A DNA stretch of 64,000 nucleotides, taken from the NCBI GenBank assembly GCA_902493595.1, contig CABUPU010000006.1, positions 39,861 to 103,860 on the forward strand. Direction: 5' to 3'. Positions 17,894-27,667 of this stretch are shown piece after piece (the first letter of the stretch is position 1; each line of letters begins with the position of its first letter). Under the pieces are notes generated by a model that made no database searches, was not told where the DNA came from, and saw only the letters and a list, made by a program, of their open reading frames with translations. A program made the position numbers and the translations under genes. This DNA comes from an uncultured Mycoplasma sp. GTDB lineage: Bacteria > Bacillota_I > Bacilli_A > RF39 > UBA660.

Positions 17894-19067
17894 TTTTTAA
17901 CTTCATTGTATCTTGGGCAATTAAAAGTTCTTCATTAGTTGGTAAAATATAAACTGGAATACTAGAATCTTCAGCAGAAATTTTCTTATATTCTCCACGA
18001 ACATTATTTAACGTATCATCAAGTTTTACACCTAATGACTTAATTCTATCAACAACCATTTTTCTCATTCTGGCACTGTTTTCACCAACACCAGCAGTAA
18101 ATACTATAGCATCAGCTCCACCAAGCATATTGTTATACACAGCAATATAATTAGCAATTTTTTGAGCATACATATTTTCCGCTAAAACAGCCATTTTATT
18201 TCCTTCCATTGCGGCATTTTCAACATCTCTTGCATCTGATGATATTCCTGATACTCCTAAAAAACCACTTTTCTTATTTAAATCATTAGTAATTTCTGAA
18301 ATAGTTTTACCAGTTTTGTTACATACATATTCTAAAATAGATGGATCGATATCTCCACATCTTGTTCCCATCATAACACCTGCAAGTGGAGTAAATCCCA
18401 TTGAAGTATCTACTACTTTGCCTTCATCAATAGCACAAAGTGATGCACCATTTCCAATATGACAAGTAATAACTTTTAATTCTTCATTTTCAAGTTTTTT
18501 ACAAAGTTCTCCGTATACAAATCTATGACTTGTTCCGTGGAAACCATATTTTCTTACACCATATTTTTCATACCATTCATAAGGTACTGGATATAAGAAA
18601 TGTTCTTCATCCATTGTTTGATGAAATCCTGTATCAAATACACCAACATTTATTACTCCAGGAAGGGCTTTCATAAATACCTCAACTCCAAGAAGGTTTG
18701 CTGGATTATGAAGTGGTCCAAGTTCGTTATATTTACTAATTCTTGCAACTACATCTTCATTTAAAATTACTGGATGAGTAAACTCTGCTCCTCCGTGTAG
18801 AATTCTATGACCTACACCTTCGATTTCATTTAATGATGAAACAATATGCATATCTACTAATTCTTTAATTAAGTAGTCAACTGCTACAGAATGATCTTTT
18901 AAATATACTTCTTTTCTTGTTTTTTCTCCATCATATTTAATTGTATAGAAACTATCTTTTAGGCCTATTTTTTCAAATACACCACTTGCAATAGCCTCAG
19001 TTTTTGGTAATTCAAATAAAGTAAATTTTAATGATGAACTACCTGCGTTTATTGATAATATTTTCAT
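17877..19067 (-). CDS. ackA: Acetate kinase
   Basis: 396 residues, full length. Motifs include the start NAGSSSLKFTLFE, VGHRILHGG, HNPANLLGV, the GFHGTSHRFV block, CHIGNGAS and TAGVGENSA. It makes ATP from acetyl phosphate. PduL, which supplies acyl phosphates from acyl-CoA, is at 63273, so the two together would form a Pta-Ack-like route. A TATAAT lies about 20 nt before the start. Confidence 0.95.
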   Translation of the reverse strand: MKILSINAGSSSLKFTLFELPKTEAIASGVFEKIGLKDSFYTIKYDGEKTRKEVYLKDHSVAVDYLIKELVDMHIVSSLNEIEGVGHRILHGGAEFTHPVILNEDVVARISKYNELGPLHNPANLLGVEVFMKALPGVINVGVFDTGFHQTMDEEHFLYPVPYEWYEKYGVRKYGFHGTSHRFVYGELCKKLENEELKVITCHIGNGASLCAIDEGKVVDTSMGFTPLAGVMMGTRCGDIDPSILEYVCNKTGKTISEITNDLNKKSGFLGVSGISSDARDVENAAMEGNKMAVLAENMYAQKIANYIAVYNNMLGGADAIVFTAGVGENSARMRKMVVDRIKSLGVKLDDTLNNVRGEYKKISAEDSSIPVYILPTNEELLIAQDTMKLKIEMGD

Positions 19068-19099
19068 TTTCTTTCACCTCAAAATTATTATACAAAAAA

Positions 19100-19125
19100 A
19101 AAGTAACTTTTGCTACCTTTTTCTT
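19100..19125 (-). terminator. Terminator upstream of ackA (end of the pcrA-ligA unit)
   Basis: AAAGGTAGC/GTTACTTTT stem with G-T pairs and a long T run on the minus strand. It lies between ligA and ackA. Confidence 0.65.
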
Positions 19126-19266
19126 TTCTTTTCCATTATAATTATATGATTTTTCAAGTATTTATATATACTATTTCTAATTTGTTTGATTGACATTGAT
19201 AAAATAGGAAGCACTAAGTAAAGTTATATGCTCGCTATAACAATATTTAATCAAAAATAATGGATA

Positions 19267-21246
19267 TTATCTACCCATTATTTGTCTAATTTCTTCGTCA
19301 TTAATAATTTTTATATTAAGTGCAAGGGCTTTATCATATTTACTACCAGGATCTGTTCCTACGATAACTGCATCAGTATTTTTAGATACAGAACCAGTAA
19401 CAGAGCCACCATTATTTTCAATAAATAATTTTATTTCATCTCTTGGAATTCCTTCGATTGTTCCTGTTATAACAAACTTTTTATTAGTAATATTTTCATT
19501 AAATATTTCTTTTTCACCCAAATAATTCATATTTATATTTAACTTTTTAAGTTTATTAATAAGTTCAAGATTTTTACTAAAATAATCTATAATTGAACTA
19601 GCAATAATACTTCCTATATCTTTTATATTAGTTAAAGTATCTTTGTCAGCATCGATTAAATTATCAATATTTTCAAATCTTTTAGCAAGTATTTTAGCGG
19701 TTTTACTACCAACATTCGAAATTCCTAAACCAAAAAGTAATCTTTCTAAACTATTATGTTTAGAGTTTTCAATGGAATTAAGTAGATTTTCCACACTTTT
19801 TTCGCCATAACCTTCAAGAAGTTTTAAATCATCTTTATATTTTTCTAAATGATAAAAATCATCAATATTTAAAACATACTTCATATTGTATAAATCTTCA
19901 ATAATTCTATCACCAAGACCATCTATATTCATTGCATTTTTCGAAGCAAAATGTATAAGAAGTTCAATATTTCTCTTAGGGCAATCATCATTTACACAAA
20001 AATAGTCTACGGTACCCTCTTTTTTTACTAAAGCACTTTTACATATTGGACAAGTTTTAATCATTACAAAGTTTTTTTCCTTACCTGTTCTTCTTTCTGG
20101 AAGAGCACGAATTACCTCGGGAATAACATCTCCAGCTTTATGAATTGCCACAATATCTCCTATTTTAAGTCCCAGTGATAAAACATTATCTTCATTATGT
20201 AAAGTTGCTCTTGAAATAGTTGATCCCATTACTATAACTGGATCTAAAACCGCATTCGGAGTTATTTGGCCAGTTCTTCCGACAGTAAAAATAATATCTT
20301 TTAATTTTGTATAAACTTCGTCATTAGGAAATTTATAAGCTATTGCCCATCTTGGATATTTTGCGGTATAACCTAAGTTTTTTTGAGCATCAAGTTCATT
20401 TACTTTTATAACAACACCATCAATATCATATGATAGATTTTCTCTTTCTTTAGCAAGTTTATCAATATATTCTTTTATTTCATCAATAGTAAAAACAAGT
20501 TTATTCCACTTAGTATTAACCTTAAATCCAAGTTTAGCCATAAATTCCAAAGCTTCATAATGAGTCTTTAGATTATAATCTTCCGGATTAGGTAAATGAT
20601 AAATAAACACATCAAGATTTCTTTTGGCCGCTACTGAAGAATCAAGTTGTCTAATAGAGCCTGCTGCTGCATTACGACAATTTTGTAAAAGCGGTTTTCC
20701 TTCTTTTTCTCTTTCTTCATTTAAAGCTTTTAAAGTATCTTTATGCATAAAGATTTCCCCGCGTACCTCAATATCTATTTTTTCTGATAAAACTAAAGGA
20801 ACATTTTTTATTGTTTTAACATTATGAGTTATATTTTCTCCAGTAGTTCCATCGCCTCTGGTGGCTGCTCTTACAAGTACACCTTTCTTATAAACAAGTG
20901 ATACAGAAAGACCATCAATTTTTTGCTCACATACAAAATGAGGTGATATACCAGCATCTTTTATTTTATTATAAAAACTTTCTATTTCCTCAATATTAAA
21001 TACATCAGGTAGTGATAACATTGGTATTTCATGACGAACTTTTTCAAACTTTGAAATAACTTGTCCACCTACCCTTTGAGTTACTGAATCAGATCTTTTA
21101 TATTCAGGATATTTTTCCTCAAGAGTTTCAAGTTCCTTTAGATATTTATCATATTCTTGGTCAGTAATACTAGGACTGTCTAGTGTATAATATTCATATG
21201 CTGCTTTATTTAAAATATCAGTTAATTCATCTATTCTTTCTTTCAT
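19267..21246 (-). CDS. ligA: NAD-dependent DNA ligase LigA
   Basis: About 659 residues. In order: the Ia/adenylation domain (DITDQEYD-like block, catalytic Lys in CEQKIDGLSVSL), OB fold, four-Cys zinc site (CPICKSALV and CVNDDCPKR), helix-hairpin-helix repeats and a BRCT domain from about KKFVITGTIEGIPRDEIK. It seals nicks in replication and repair. I use the start at 21246 (MKERIDELT); the longer frame from 21279 has no ribosome site. The start overlaps the upstream nucleotidyltransferase gene by 20 bp. Confidence 0.95.
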   Translation of the reverse strand: MKERIDELTDILNKAAYEYYTLDSPSITDQEYDKYLKELETLEEKYPEYKRSDSVTQRVGGQVISKFEKVRHEIPMLSLPDVFNIEEIESFYNKIKDAGISPHFVCEQKIDGLSVSLVYKKGVLVRAATRGDGTTGENITHNVKTIKNVPLVLSEKIDIEVRGEIFMHKDTLKALNEEREKEGKPLLQNCRNAAAGSIRQLDSSVAAKRNLDVFIYHLPNPEDYNLKTHYEALEFMAKLGFKVNTKWNKLVFTIDEIKEYIDKLAKERENLSYDIDGVVIKVNELDAQKNLGYTAKYPRWAIAYKFPNDEVYTKLKDIIFTVGRTGQITPNAVLDPVIVMGSTISRATLHNEDNVLSLGLKIGDIVAIHKAGDVIPEVIRALPERRTGKEKNFVMIKTCPICKSALVKKEGTVDYFCVNDDCPKRNIELLIHFASKNAMNIDGLGDRIIEDLYNMKYVLNIDDFYHLEKYKDDLKLLEGYGEKSVENLLNSIENSKHNSLERLLFGLGISNVGSKTAKILAKRFENIDNLIDADKDTLTNIKDIGSIIASSIIDYFSKNLELINKLKKLNINMNYLGEKEIFNENITNKKFVITGTIEGIPRDEIKLFIENNGGSVTGSVSKNTDAVIVGTDPGSKYDKALALNIKIINDEEIRQIMGR

Positions 21247-22120
21247 AATCATTCCATAAATTTTCAGGGTATATACCATTATTTATATATTCTCTTATTT
21301 TTTCTTGTACCATAGGAAGATCTTCTTTATAAGTCATTCCTATCCAAGTTGATGGTGTACTTAAAACATTTACTTTACCCATTTTTACGTATTCATCCAC
21401 TACATCAGGAAGTAAAAACTCTCCAGTAGATAAATCAGCATTTTTTAAAAAGTCTATAAGCATTGTTTCTATTTTTTCAAAAATATCTGTATTAAAACCA
21501 TACATTAACATTGAACAAGGATTATCTTTATTAACCTCAAAAGAGGGTTTTCCATTAAGTGGTGTGCAAAATACTTTATCACCATCAACCTTAACTTTAC
21601 TTTCAATAATAGTTTCTATTTTATTATTATTTGATAAAACTACTCCTCTTTTAACTTCTCCTTCATCTGAAAGTGTTGCACCAATTGGATAACCTACAAC
21701 ACATATTCCTTCATTATTATCAAGGTAATTACTTAATATTTCAAAACTTTCATTACCATAAAAATCGTCTGCAGAAATAAGCCCAAAAGGTCCTTTTACT
21801 TTATCTTTTGCACAGTATAATGCATGTGCTGTTCCAAGTGGTTTTACTCTATCAATTTTAATGTTTAATGGTATATTTTCCATTTCTTGATAAGCATATT
21901 CAACCTCTATTCCATTAATTCTTTGTGAAATAGTTTCTTCAAATGCCTCTTTGTTTTCTTTTTTAATTACAAAAACTACCTTTGTAAAACCAGCTCTTTT
22001 AGCATCATATACTGAATAATCTATTAAAAATTCATTTGATGGACCTACTGGTTCAAGCTGTTTAAGCCCTCCAAATCTTGATCCCATACCAGCCGCTAAG
22101 ACTACTAAAGTTTTTTCCAT
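21227..22120 (-). CDS. Sugar-phosphate nucleotidyltransferase family protein
   Basis: 297 residues with the nucleotide-binding start VVLAAGMGSRFGGLKQLEPVG and an ISADDFYG metal-binding block. This is the NTP_transferase fold used to make NDP-sugars. It resembles a distinct group of nucleotidyltransferases rather than classic GalU or RfbA, so the sugar is not assigned. It lies between pcrA and ligA, 1 bp after pcrA and overlapping ligA by 20 bp, in a clear operon. Confidence 0.75.
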   Translation of the reverse strand: MEKTLVVLAAGMGSRFGGLKQLEPVGPSNEFLIDYSVYDAKRAGFTKVVFVIKKENKEAFEETISQRINGIEVEYAYQEMENIPLNIKIDRVKPLGTAHALYCAKDKVKGPFGLISADDFYGNESFEILSNYLDNNEGICVVGYPIGATLSDEGEVKRGVVLSNNNKIETIIESKVKVDGDKVFCTPLNGKPSFEVNKDNPCSMLMYGFNTDIFEKIETMLIDFLKNADLSTGEFLLPDVVDEYVKMGKVNVLSTPSTWIGMTYKEDLPMVQEKIREYINNGIYPENLWNDYERKNR

Positions 22121-22121
22121 A

Positions 22122-24215
22122 TTATTTCACCTTCCTAATTCCTTTATAATTTTTTAAAAACTTTTTAACACCAAATCTTTGGTGAAATGCAATTGTTATA
22201 AATTTATCATCAACACTTACTACCACACCTTTACCAAATGTTAAGTGAGTAACAATATCTCCATTTTTAAATTCTTCACTAGATGAATTATCATCTGAAT
22301 ATAATAATTTTGTTTTAAGCGAATGCATTTCATTTTTAGTTTCCTCTTTATCTAGTAAATTATCACTAATTTCACTAATAAATCTACTCGGAGGATTCAT
22401 CTGCATATTACCATAAAGCATTCTTCTTCCTGCATTAAGTAAATAAAGTTTTTCTTTTGCACGAGTAATAGCTACATACATAAGTCTTCTTTCTTCCTCG
22501 AGTTCTTCATCATCATATAATGCTTTTGAAATTGGCATAATATTTTCCTCAAGACCGATAATGAAGACAACTTTAAATTCAAGACCTTTTGCTGAATGCA
22601 CTGTCATAAGAGTTACTGCATCAGAATCTAAAGAATACTCAGCAGCATCTGATACAAGAGAAACCTCCATTAAGAAATCAGATAAGTTAACATTACCAGT
22701 TTCTTTTTCATAAGTTTCAGAAACACTTCGAAATTCCATTAAGTTTTCAAGTCTGATATCACTTTCAAGACTTTTATCATTTTCATATGTTTCTTTCATT
22801 TTAGATAACTCTAAAGTTTTATCAATAAGACCAGTTATCGAAGTATCTTTACTTATTTCAATTAAATTTAAAATTAAATTTTTAAATTCTAGTTCTTTAC
22901 CACTATCAATTGCTTCGAACATTGATATATTTAAACTTCTTGCTTTTTCTCTCAAGTTTTCAATAGTTTTATCACCTATTTTTCTTTTAGGTTCATTAAT
23001 AACTCTTTCAAGTGATACATCATCACTAGGATTAGCAATAAGTTTTAAATATGCAAGTAAATCTTTAATTTCTTTTCTTTTATAAAAATAAAATGAGCCA
23101 AACACTTTATAAGGTATATTAGCTTTAACTAAAGCATCTTCGATTGAACGGGATTGAGCATTAGTTCTATAGAAAATAGCCATATCTTTACGATTATAAC
23201 CTTCTTCATATAGTTTTTGAATTTCATCAACTACTCTTTTATTTTCCATAGAATCATTAAATGTTCTAATATATTTTATTTTTACTCCTTGACCTAAATC
23301 TGAAAATAAATCCAAATCTTTTCTTTGCTTATTATGTGATATTACTTCATTAGCCGCATCAAGTATTGTTTGAGTACTACGATAATTCTGTGGAAGTTTT
23401 ATTACTGTGCAACCTTTAAAGTCTTTTTCAAAATTTAAAATATTTTGGTAATTTGCTCCCCTGAAAGCATAAATAGATTGAGATGGATCTCCGACTACAA
23501 AAAGATTTAAATATTTTTTAGAAAGTAGTTTTACAAGTTTATATTGTACTTCATTTGTATCTTGATATTCATCTATTAAAATATATTTAAATTTATCTTG
23601 ATATTTTTCTAATACTTCTTTATTACTGTTAAATAATTCTACTGGTTTTTTTAATAAATCATCAAAATCTAAAGTATTATTTCTTTTTAATATTTTTTCA
23701 TATTCATAATATATTTTTACCGCTATTTTCTCATTCTCTGAAATTAAAAAGTTAGCTATTTCACTATCTGAAAGCATATTATTTTTAATAAAGGAAATCT
23801 TACTTTTTATAAAAGCAGGACTTATCATTTTATCAGTAATATTAATGTCTTTCATTATCTTTTTTATAATACTTGTTTGATCTTCAGTATCTATTAAAGT
23901 AAATGCTGATGTTAAATTAAACAAAGCACTATTTTCTCTAATTATTTTTAAACCAAATGAATGAAATGTTCCAATAAAGGCATCATGAGCATTTATAATG
24001 TTATTTACCCTTTCTCTCATTTCTCCAGCTGCTTTATTTGTAAATGTGATAGCAAGTATATTGTAAGGTTTTACTCCATTTTCTATCAAATTAGCAATCC
24101 TTGTTGTTAATACTTTTGTTTTACCAGAACCCGCTCCAGCGATAACTAAACACGGACCATCCTTGAATGTTGCCGCTTTTTTTTGTTCATTATTTAATTT
24201 TTCTATATAGTCCAT
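22122..24215 (-). CDS. pcrA: ATP-dependent DNA helicase PcrA/UvrD
   Basis: 697 residues of the SF1A helicase family. Motif I is AGAGSGKTKVL, motif II is LIDEYQDTN, motif III GDPSQSIYAFRGA and motif VI VAITRAKEKLYL, followed by a C-terminal tail with GDIVTHLTFGKGVV. It unwinds DNA in repair and plasmid replication. It is first in the pcrA-nucleotidyltransferase-ligA operon, as in Bacillus where pcrA and ligA are adjacent. Confidence 0.95.
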   Translation of the reverse strand: MDYIEKLNNEQKKAATFKDGPCLVIAGAGSGKTKVLTTRIANLIENGVKPYNILAITFTNKAAGEMRERVNNIINAHDAFIGTFHSFGLKIIRENSALFNLTSAFTLIDTEDQTSIIKKIMKDINITDKMISPAFIKSKISFIKNNMLSDSEIANFLISENEKIAVKIYYEYEKILKRNNTLDFDDLLKKPVELFNSNKEVLEKYQDKFKYILIDEYQDTNEVQYKLVKLLSKKYLNLFVVGDPSQSIYAFRGANYQNILNFEKDFKGCTVIKLPQNYRSTQTILDAANEVISHNKQRKDLDLFSDLGQGVKIKYIRTFNDSMENKRVVDEIQKLYEEGYNRKDMAIFYRTNAQSRSIEDALVKANIPYKVFGSFYFYKRKEIKDLLAYLKLIANPSDDVSLERVINEPKRKIGDKTIENLREKARSLNISMFEAIDSGKELEFKNLILNLIEISKDTSITGLIDKTLELSKMKETYENDKSLESDIRLENLMEFRSVSETYEKETGNVNLSDFLMEVSLVSDAAEYSLDSDAVTLMTVHSAKGLEFKVVFIIGLEENIMPISKALYDDEELEEERRLMYVAITRAKEKLYLLNAGRRMLYGNMQMNPPSRFISEISDNLLDKEETKNEMHSLKTKLLYSDDNSSSEEFKNGDIVTHLTFGKGVVVSVDDKFITIAFHQRFGVKKFLKNYKGIRKVK

Positions 24216-24269
24216 ATTTCACTCTCCGTAAAATAATTATATCAAATTTAATTAAACTATAAAAGATTA

Positions 24270-24298
24270 TAGACACTTTTATTTATTTTTTGTATAAT
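24270..24298 (+). promoter_or_regulatory. Promoter of the cyclophilin lipoprotein gene
   Basis: TAGACA, 17-nt spacer, TATAAT. A start site about 7 nt after the -10 falls at or after the ATG at 24303, so translation from that ATG is unlikely. Confidence 0.65.
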
Positions 24299-24314
24299 TT
24301 AAATGGTGATAAAA

Positions 24315-24923
24315 TTGAAAAAGAAAATATTATTATTAGGATTATTAGTTTTTATGATATGTGGTTGTTCAAGAAATAATGAAAAGCCTAAAGAAAATCC
24401 AATTGTAACAATGAGTATCAAAGACTTTGGTGATATTAAAATTGAACTTTATCCTGATGTTGCTGAAAATACAGTGGCAAATTTTGTAAATTTAGTCGAA
24501 GATAAATTTTATGATAATAATACTATTCATAGAGTTCAAAAAGGTTTTGTAATTCAAGGCGGAGATCCTACAGGTACAGGAACTGGTGGACCTGGTTATT
24601 CTATTAAAGGTGAGTTTACTCAAAATGGATATCGTAATAATTTATCACATACTAAAGGTGTTATTTCAATGGCAAGAAGTTCTGACCCAGATTCTGCAGG
24701 AAGTCAATTTTTCATAGTTTTATCTGATGAAGCTGCCCCTTCACTTGATGGAATGTATGCTGGATTTGGTAAAGTAATCGAAGGCATGGATGTTATTGAA
24801 AAAATAGAAAATACTGAATTTGAAATTGATAATGAAGTTTATGGAACACTTAAAAAGCCTCTTACAATTGAAAAGGCTACAGTAGACACTAAAGGCTATA
24901 CTTACAAAGTAACTAAAAAATAG
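24315..24923 (+). CDS. Cyclophilin-type peptidyl-prolyl isomerase lipoprotein, TTG start
   Basis: About 202 residues. A lipoprotein signal ends in the lipobox MICGC. The cyclophilin domain carries the conserved TIHRVQKGFVIQGGDPTG and SAGSQFFIVLSD blocks, including the catalytic Arg in HRV. I place the start at the TTG at 24315, which has GGTGAT 4 nt upstream; the ATG at 24303 would lie at the transcription start. It acts on proteins outside the membrane. It overlaps the convergent UPF0316 gene by 11 bp. Confidence 0.85.
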   Translation: MKKKILLLGLLVFMICGCSRNNEKPKENPIVTMSIKDFGDIKIELYPDVAENTVANFVNLVEDKFYDNNTIHRVQKGFVIQGGDPTGTGTGGPGYSIKGEFTQNGYRNNLSHTKGVISMARSSDPDSAGSQFFIVLSDEAAPSLDGMYAGFGKVIEGMDVIEKIENTEFEIDNEVYGTLKKPLTIEKATVDTKGYTYKVTKK

Positions 24924-24936
24924 TTACTTTTTTATT
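24906..24936. terminator. Bidirectional terminator inside overlapping 3' ends
   Basis: Perfect 10-bp stem AAAGTAACTA/TAGTTACTTT followed by T-rich sequence on both strands. It lies across the last codons of both convergent genes. Confidence 0.8.
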
Positions 24937-25413
24937 TTGAGTAATACTATGAATATCGCTTATACTAATATGAGCATTTTTATCTATTCTTTTTATATTT
25001 GTTAAAACCTTTTTAATATCTTTTTTGCTGCACTCTATAATAAACATTTTATCTTTATTTTTTAAGTTAATCTCAGTTATAAAATCAGTTCTTTCCTTTA
25101 AGAAATTTGAAAGAATTTCTCCCTCTTTAGTAACAATCATAATATTTACTTTTTCTTTAATTAAATAATTTATTATAGTGCCACCGATTAAATTACCTGT
25201 GCTATAACCAAGAGCATAACTTATAGGAATCCATATTGAATCAATATTTACATTAATTGCTTTTCTAGCTACAATAAACCAAATAAGTATTTCAAAAAAA
25301 GAAATAATCGTAGAAAATATTGTTTTACCTTTTAAAGTAAAAAAAGTTCTTATTGTATTAAGGGAAACATCAAATATACGAGCAAAAAAAATTTCTATAC
25401 AAATATTAATCAT
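24913..25413 (-). CDS. UPF0316 membrane protein (DUF2179/DUF5698 type)
   Basis: 166 residues. Three membrane segments (about residues 1-85, with RIFDVSLNTIRTFFTLKGK) are followed by a soluble domain of the DUF2179 type. This is the UPF0316 family. Its function is not known. Its start overlaps the sigG stop by 4 bp, so it is probably coupled with sigG. Confidence 0.75.
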   Translation of the reverse strand: MINICIEIFFARIFDVSLNTIRTFFTLKGKTIFSTIISFFEILIWFIVARKAINVNIDSIWIPISYALGYSTGNLIGGTIINYLIKEKVNIMIVTKEGEILSNFLKERTDFITEINLKNKDKMFIIECSKKDIKKVLTNIKRIDKNAHISISDIHSITQNKKVTIF

Positions 25414-26186
25414 TTTATAAGTCTTCTTACTTTAGAAAGAGCACACTTTTCAATTCTTGATACTTGAGCTTGTGATATATTTAAAGTTCCTGCGATTTCA
25501 GTTTGAGTTTTACCAATTACATATCTTTCTAATAAAATATTTTTTTCTCTGTCATTTATTTTGTTTAAGGCTTTATAAAGTCCTATCATTGTATCATTAT
25601 CAATACTTCCCTTTTTATTATCTGCAAGACGCTCCTCAAGATAAATAGCATTATCACCATCATTATAAACTGGTTCAAATATACTAACAGGATCTTTTAA
25701 AGAATCTAAAGCAAATCCTACATCATATTCACTCATTGAAAGACTACTTGCAATCTCATAACACTTTGGTTCTCTACCATTTTTATTAATAAAATCTTCC
25801 TTAAATCTTAATATTTTATAAGCATCATCTTTAATACTTCTTGCAATACGCATTTGAGTATTATCTCTTAAATATTTTTTAATTTCACCAATAATAAGGG
25901 GAACAGCATAAGTAGATAGTTTCAAATTATACGATAAATCAAAATTATCTACTGCCTTTATTAAACCAATTACCCCTACTTGAAATAAATCATCTTGGTT
26001 AATACCTGTTTTACTAAAATTTTTAAGTACGGATAAAACTAGTTTTAAGTTTCCATTTACAATATCCTCTTTTGCATTTAAATCTCCTGCTTGATATAAT
26101 TTAAATAATTTAATATTTTCTTCATGGGTTAAACATTTAAGATTACTTGTATTTATCCCTGTAATATCTACTTTATAATTACTCAT
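25410..26186 (-). CDS. sigG: RNA polymerase sigma-G-like factor (late forespore)
   Basis: 258 residues. The N-terminus VDITGINTSNLKCLTHEE is the SigG-specific leader, and region 2 (VNGNLKLVLSVLKNF, DDLFQVGVIGLIKAVDNFDLS, FSTYAVPLIIGEIKKYLRD-like) matches SigG. Region 4 has the HTH sequence TQTEIAGTLNISQAQVSRIEK. SigG directs late forespore genes. The presence of SigG and CotE in the window suggests a retained sporulation programme, though only part of it can be seen. Confidence 0.88.
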   Translation of the reverse strand: MSNYKVDITGINTSNLKCLTHEENIKLFKLYQAGDLNAKEDIVNGNLKLVLSVLKNFSKTGINQDDLFQVGVIGLIKAVDNFDLSYNLKLSTYAVPLIIGEIKKYLRDNTQMRIARSIKDDAYKILRFKEDFINKNGREPKCYEIASSLSMSEYDVGFALDSLKDPVSIFEPVYNDGDNAIYLEERLADNKKGSIDNDTMIGLYKALNKINDREKNILLERYVIGKTQTEIAGTLNISQAQVSRIEKCALSKVRRLIK

Positions 26187-26241
26187 ATCTTTTTCCTTTC
26201 AAAGATATTTTGGTAAAAAACAAAGATTTTTATTCACAAAT

Positions 26242-26291
26242 AAAAAATGTGAAACTTTTTTATTGTTTTTCTTATTAAAAGTTTCACACTA
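26242..26291 (-). repeat. Duplicated terminator, copy A (downstream of fic)
   Basis: A 50-bp unit identical at 48 of 50 positions to 27261-27310. It holds a GTGAAACTTTT/AAAAGTTTCAC hairpin with a T run on the minus strand and acts as the fic terminator. Confidence 0.85.
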
Positions 26292-26292
26292 T

Positions 26293-27225
26293 TTAAATTT
26301 TACGATAGCATTTATTCATTAGAAAGTTCATAATTTCATCATCAATGTCACTTTCATAATACTTTATAAGTAGATTTTTATATTTTGAAACTAAATTATC
26401 TGGTATAACTATTAAACCTTTTCCTTTGCTAATTAAATAATGATTAGCAAATATTACTGAAGTTCTTTTATTTCCATCAATAAACATTTGAGATTTAACT
26501 ACATATAATAATAATTTAATACTTTTTTGAACATCATCAATATCTAAACTAAGAATATTATTTAAATTATCTTTTATATCAGCCTCAATTGGAAGTTCAG
26601 GTGTCCAAGAAGTACCACCAATTTTAACTGGAGTTGTTCTAAGACTTCCCGCTAAATAATAAAATCCTTCCTCAACAAATTTGTTTATAGAACATAAAAT
26701 ATTATAATCAGTTTTACTTAAAATAACATTTTTATTTAATATAAATTCCCAAGCGTGTTTTAAATTAACAACTTTTAATATATCCTCCGAAGACATATCA
26801 TTTACTTTTCCACCTTCAATAATACTTTCAGTGTCAGAAAGTGTTGTAGCAATTCCCTCAAGTATTGCTTGATTATAAATCGTATCTACTAAATGTTTTC
26901 TTGCAAAATCAATATTTTTAGCAACATATAAAGGTAAATCTTCATCAAAATAATTTAGTTTATTTAATTCTTTTTCTATATTACGAATAGATTTTTTTAA
27001 TGTTTTAGCTTTAATATTATTATTTAATACTAAATTATATAATTCCTCTGTGTATTCACCCACATATTTTGTGGATTGTAAGCCATCCTCTTTTGTATGC
27101 AAATAGATATATTTTTTGCTATCTTTTTCTCTAATTTCAATAGCTCCATATACAAGTTCATTAAGTAAAGTTACATATTGTCTTTTTTGATTCAATAAAT
27201 TTAATATTTTTATTTGATTTTCCAT
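26293..27225 (-). CDS. Fic/DOC family protein with non-canonical catalytic motif
   Basis: About 310 residues. The Fic motif reads SQMFIDGNKRTSVIFANH; the usual catalytic histidine of HPFxDGN is glutamine here. This is seen in a Firmicutes subgroup of Fic-like proteins, so nucleotide transfer may be absent or altered. Start at 27225 (MENQIKILNLLNQKR) has a GGTGGTG site; the ATG at 27306 has none. It is flanked by two near-identical terminators (26242-26291 and 27261-27310), which suggests it was inserted as a unit. Confidence 0.8.
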   Translation of the reverse strand: MENQIKILNLLNQKRQYVTLLNELVYGAIEIREKDSKKYIYLHTKEDGLQSTKYVGEYTEELYNLVLNNNIKAKTLKKSIRNIEKELNKLNYFDEDLPLYVAKNIDFARKHLVDTIYNQAILEGIATTLSDTESIIEGGKVNDMSSEDILKVVNLKHAWEFILNKNVILSKTDYNILCSINKFVEEGFYYLAGSLRTTPVKIGGTSWTPELPIEADIKDNLNNILSLDIDDVQKSIKLLLYVVKSQMFIDGNKRTSVIFANHYLISKGKGLIVIPDNLVSKYKNLLIKYYESDIDDEIMNFLMNKCYRKI

Positions 27226-27260
27226 ATCAACACCACCGCTATCATTATACAACAAAAAAT

Positions 27261-27310
27261 AAAAAATGTGAAACTTTTTTAATGTTTTTCTTATCAAAAG
27301 TTTCACACTA
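27261..27310 (-). repeat. Duplicated terminator, copy B (upstream of fic)
   Basis: The second copy of the 50-bp unit. It lies directly after the stop codon of the gene at 27312, so it is that gene's terminator; the fic unit sits between the copies. Confidence 0.85.
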
Positions 27311-27311
27311 A

Positions 27312-27626
27312 TTATCTTCGATATAAATTATATCTATATTCTCTTTCAGCCTCATGTTTTAAATAATTTGCATCTTTACAAATATCTTTCATAATTTTTT
27401 CTTTAGTACAAATTCCATCTTCATTACCTTTAAATTCTGCATAGATGTATATTCTTTTACAAGGAACCTCTAAACTATTTAAGGCCTCTTTTATAAAATT
27501 TAACATTTCTTTAGAATCTTCTTTTCTAACATTAAAATCAAATCCTAGATATTCAGGTCCACCACATCTTACATCAACTGGATCATTTATAGTGCAATCA
27601 ACACCAATTCTTACAATATCAATCAT
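27312..27626 (-). CDS. Conserved hypothetical protein (104 aa)
   Basis: I do not recognise a family. The sequence starts MIDIVRIGVDCTINDPVD, has a mixed alpha/beta look and three cysteines (DCTIN, RCGGPE, PCKR), and ends in a basic YRYNLYRR. It has a GGAGGG ribosome site 4 nt before the ATG at 27626. It is downstream of the kinase-like gene and may be expressed with it. Confidence 0.6.
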   Translation of the reverse strand: MIDIVRIGVDCTINDPVDVRCGGPEYLGFDFNVRKEDSKEMLNFIKEALNSLEVPCKRIYIYAEFKGNEDGICTKEKIMKDICKDANYLKHEAEREYRYNLYRR

Positions 27627-27667
27627 ATTTCCCTCCATGTAAAAAATATCTTACTAAAATTTTAATT

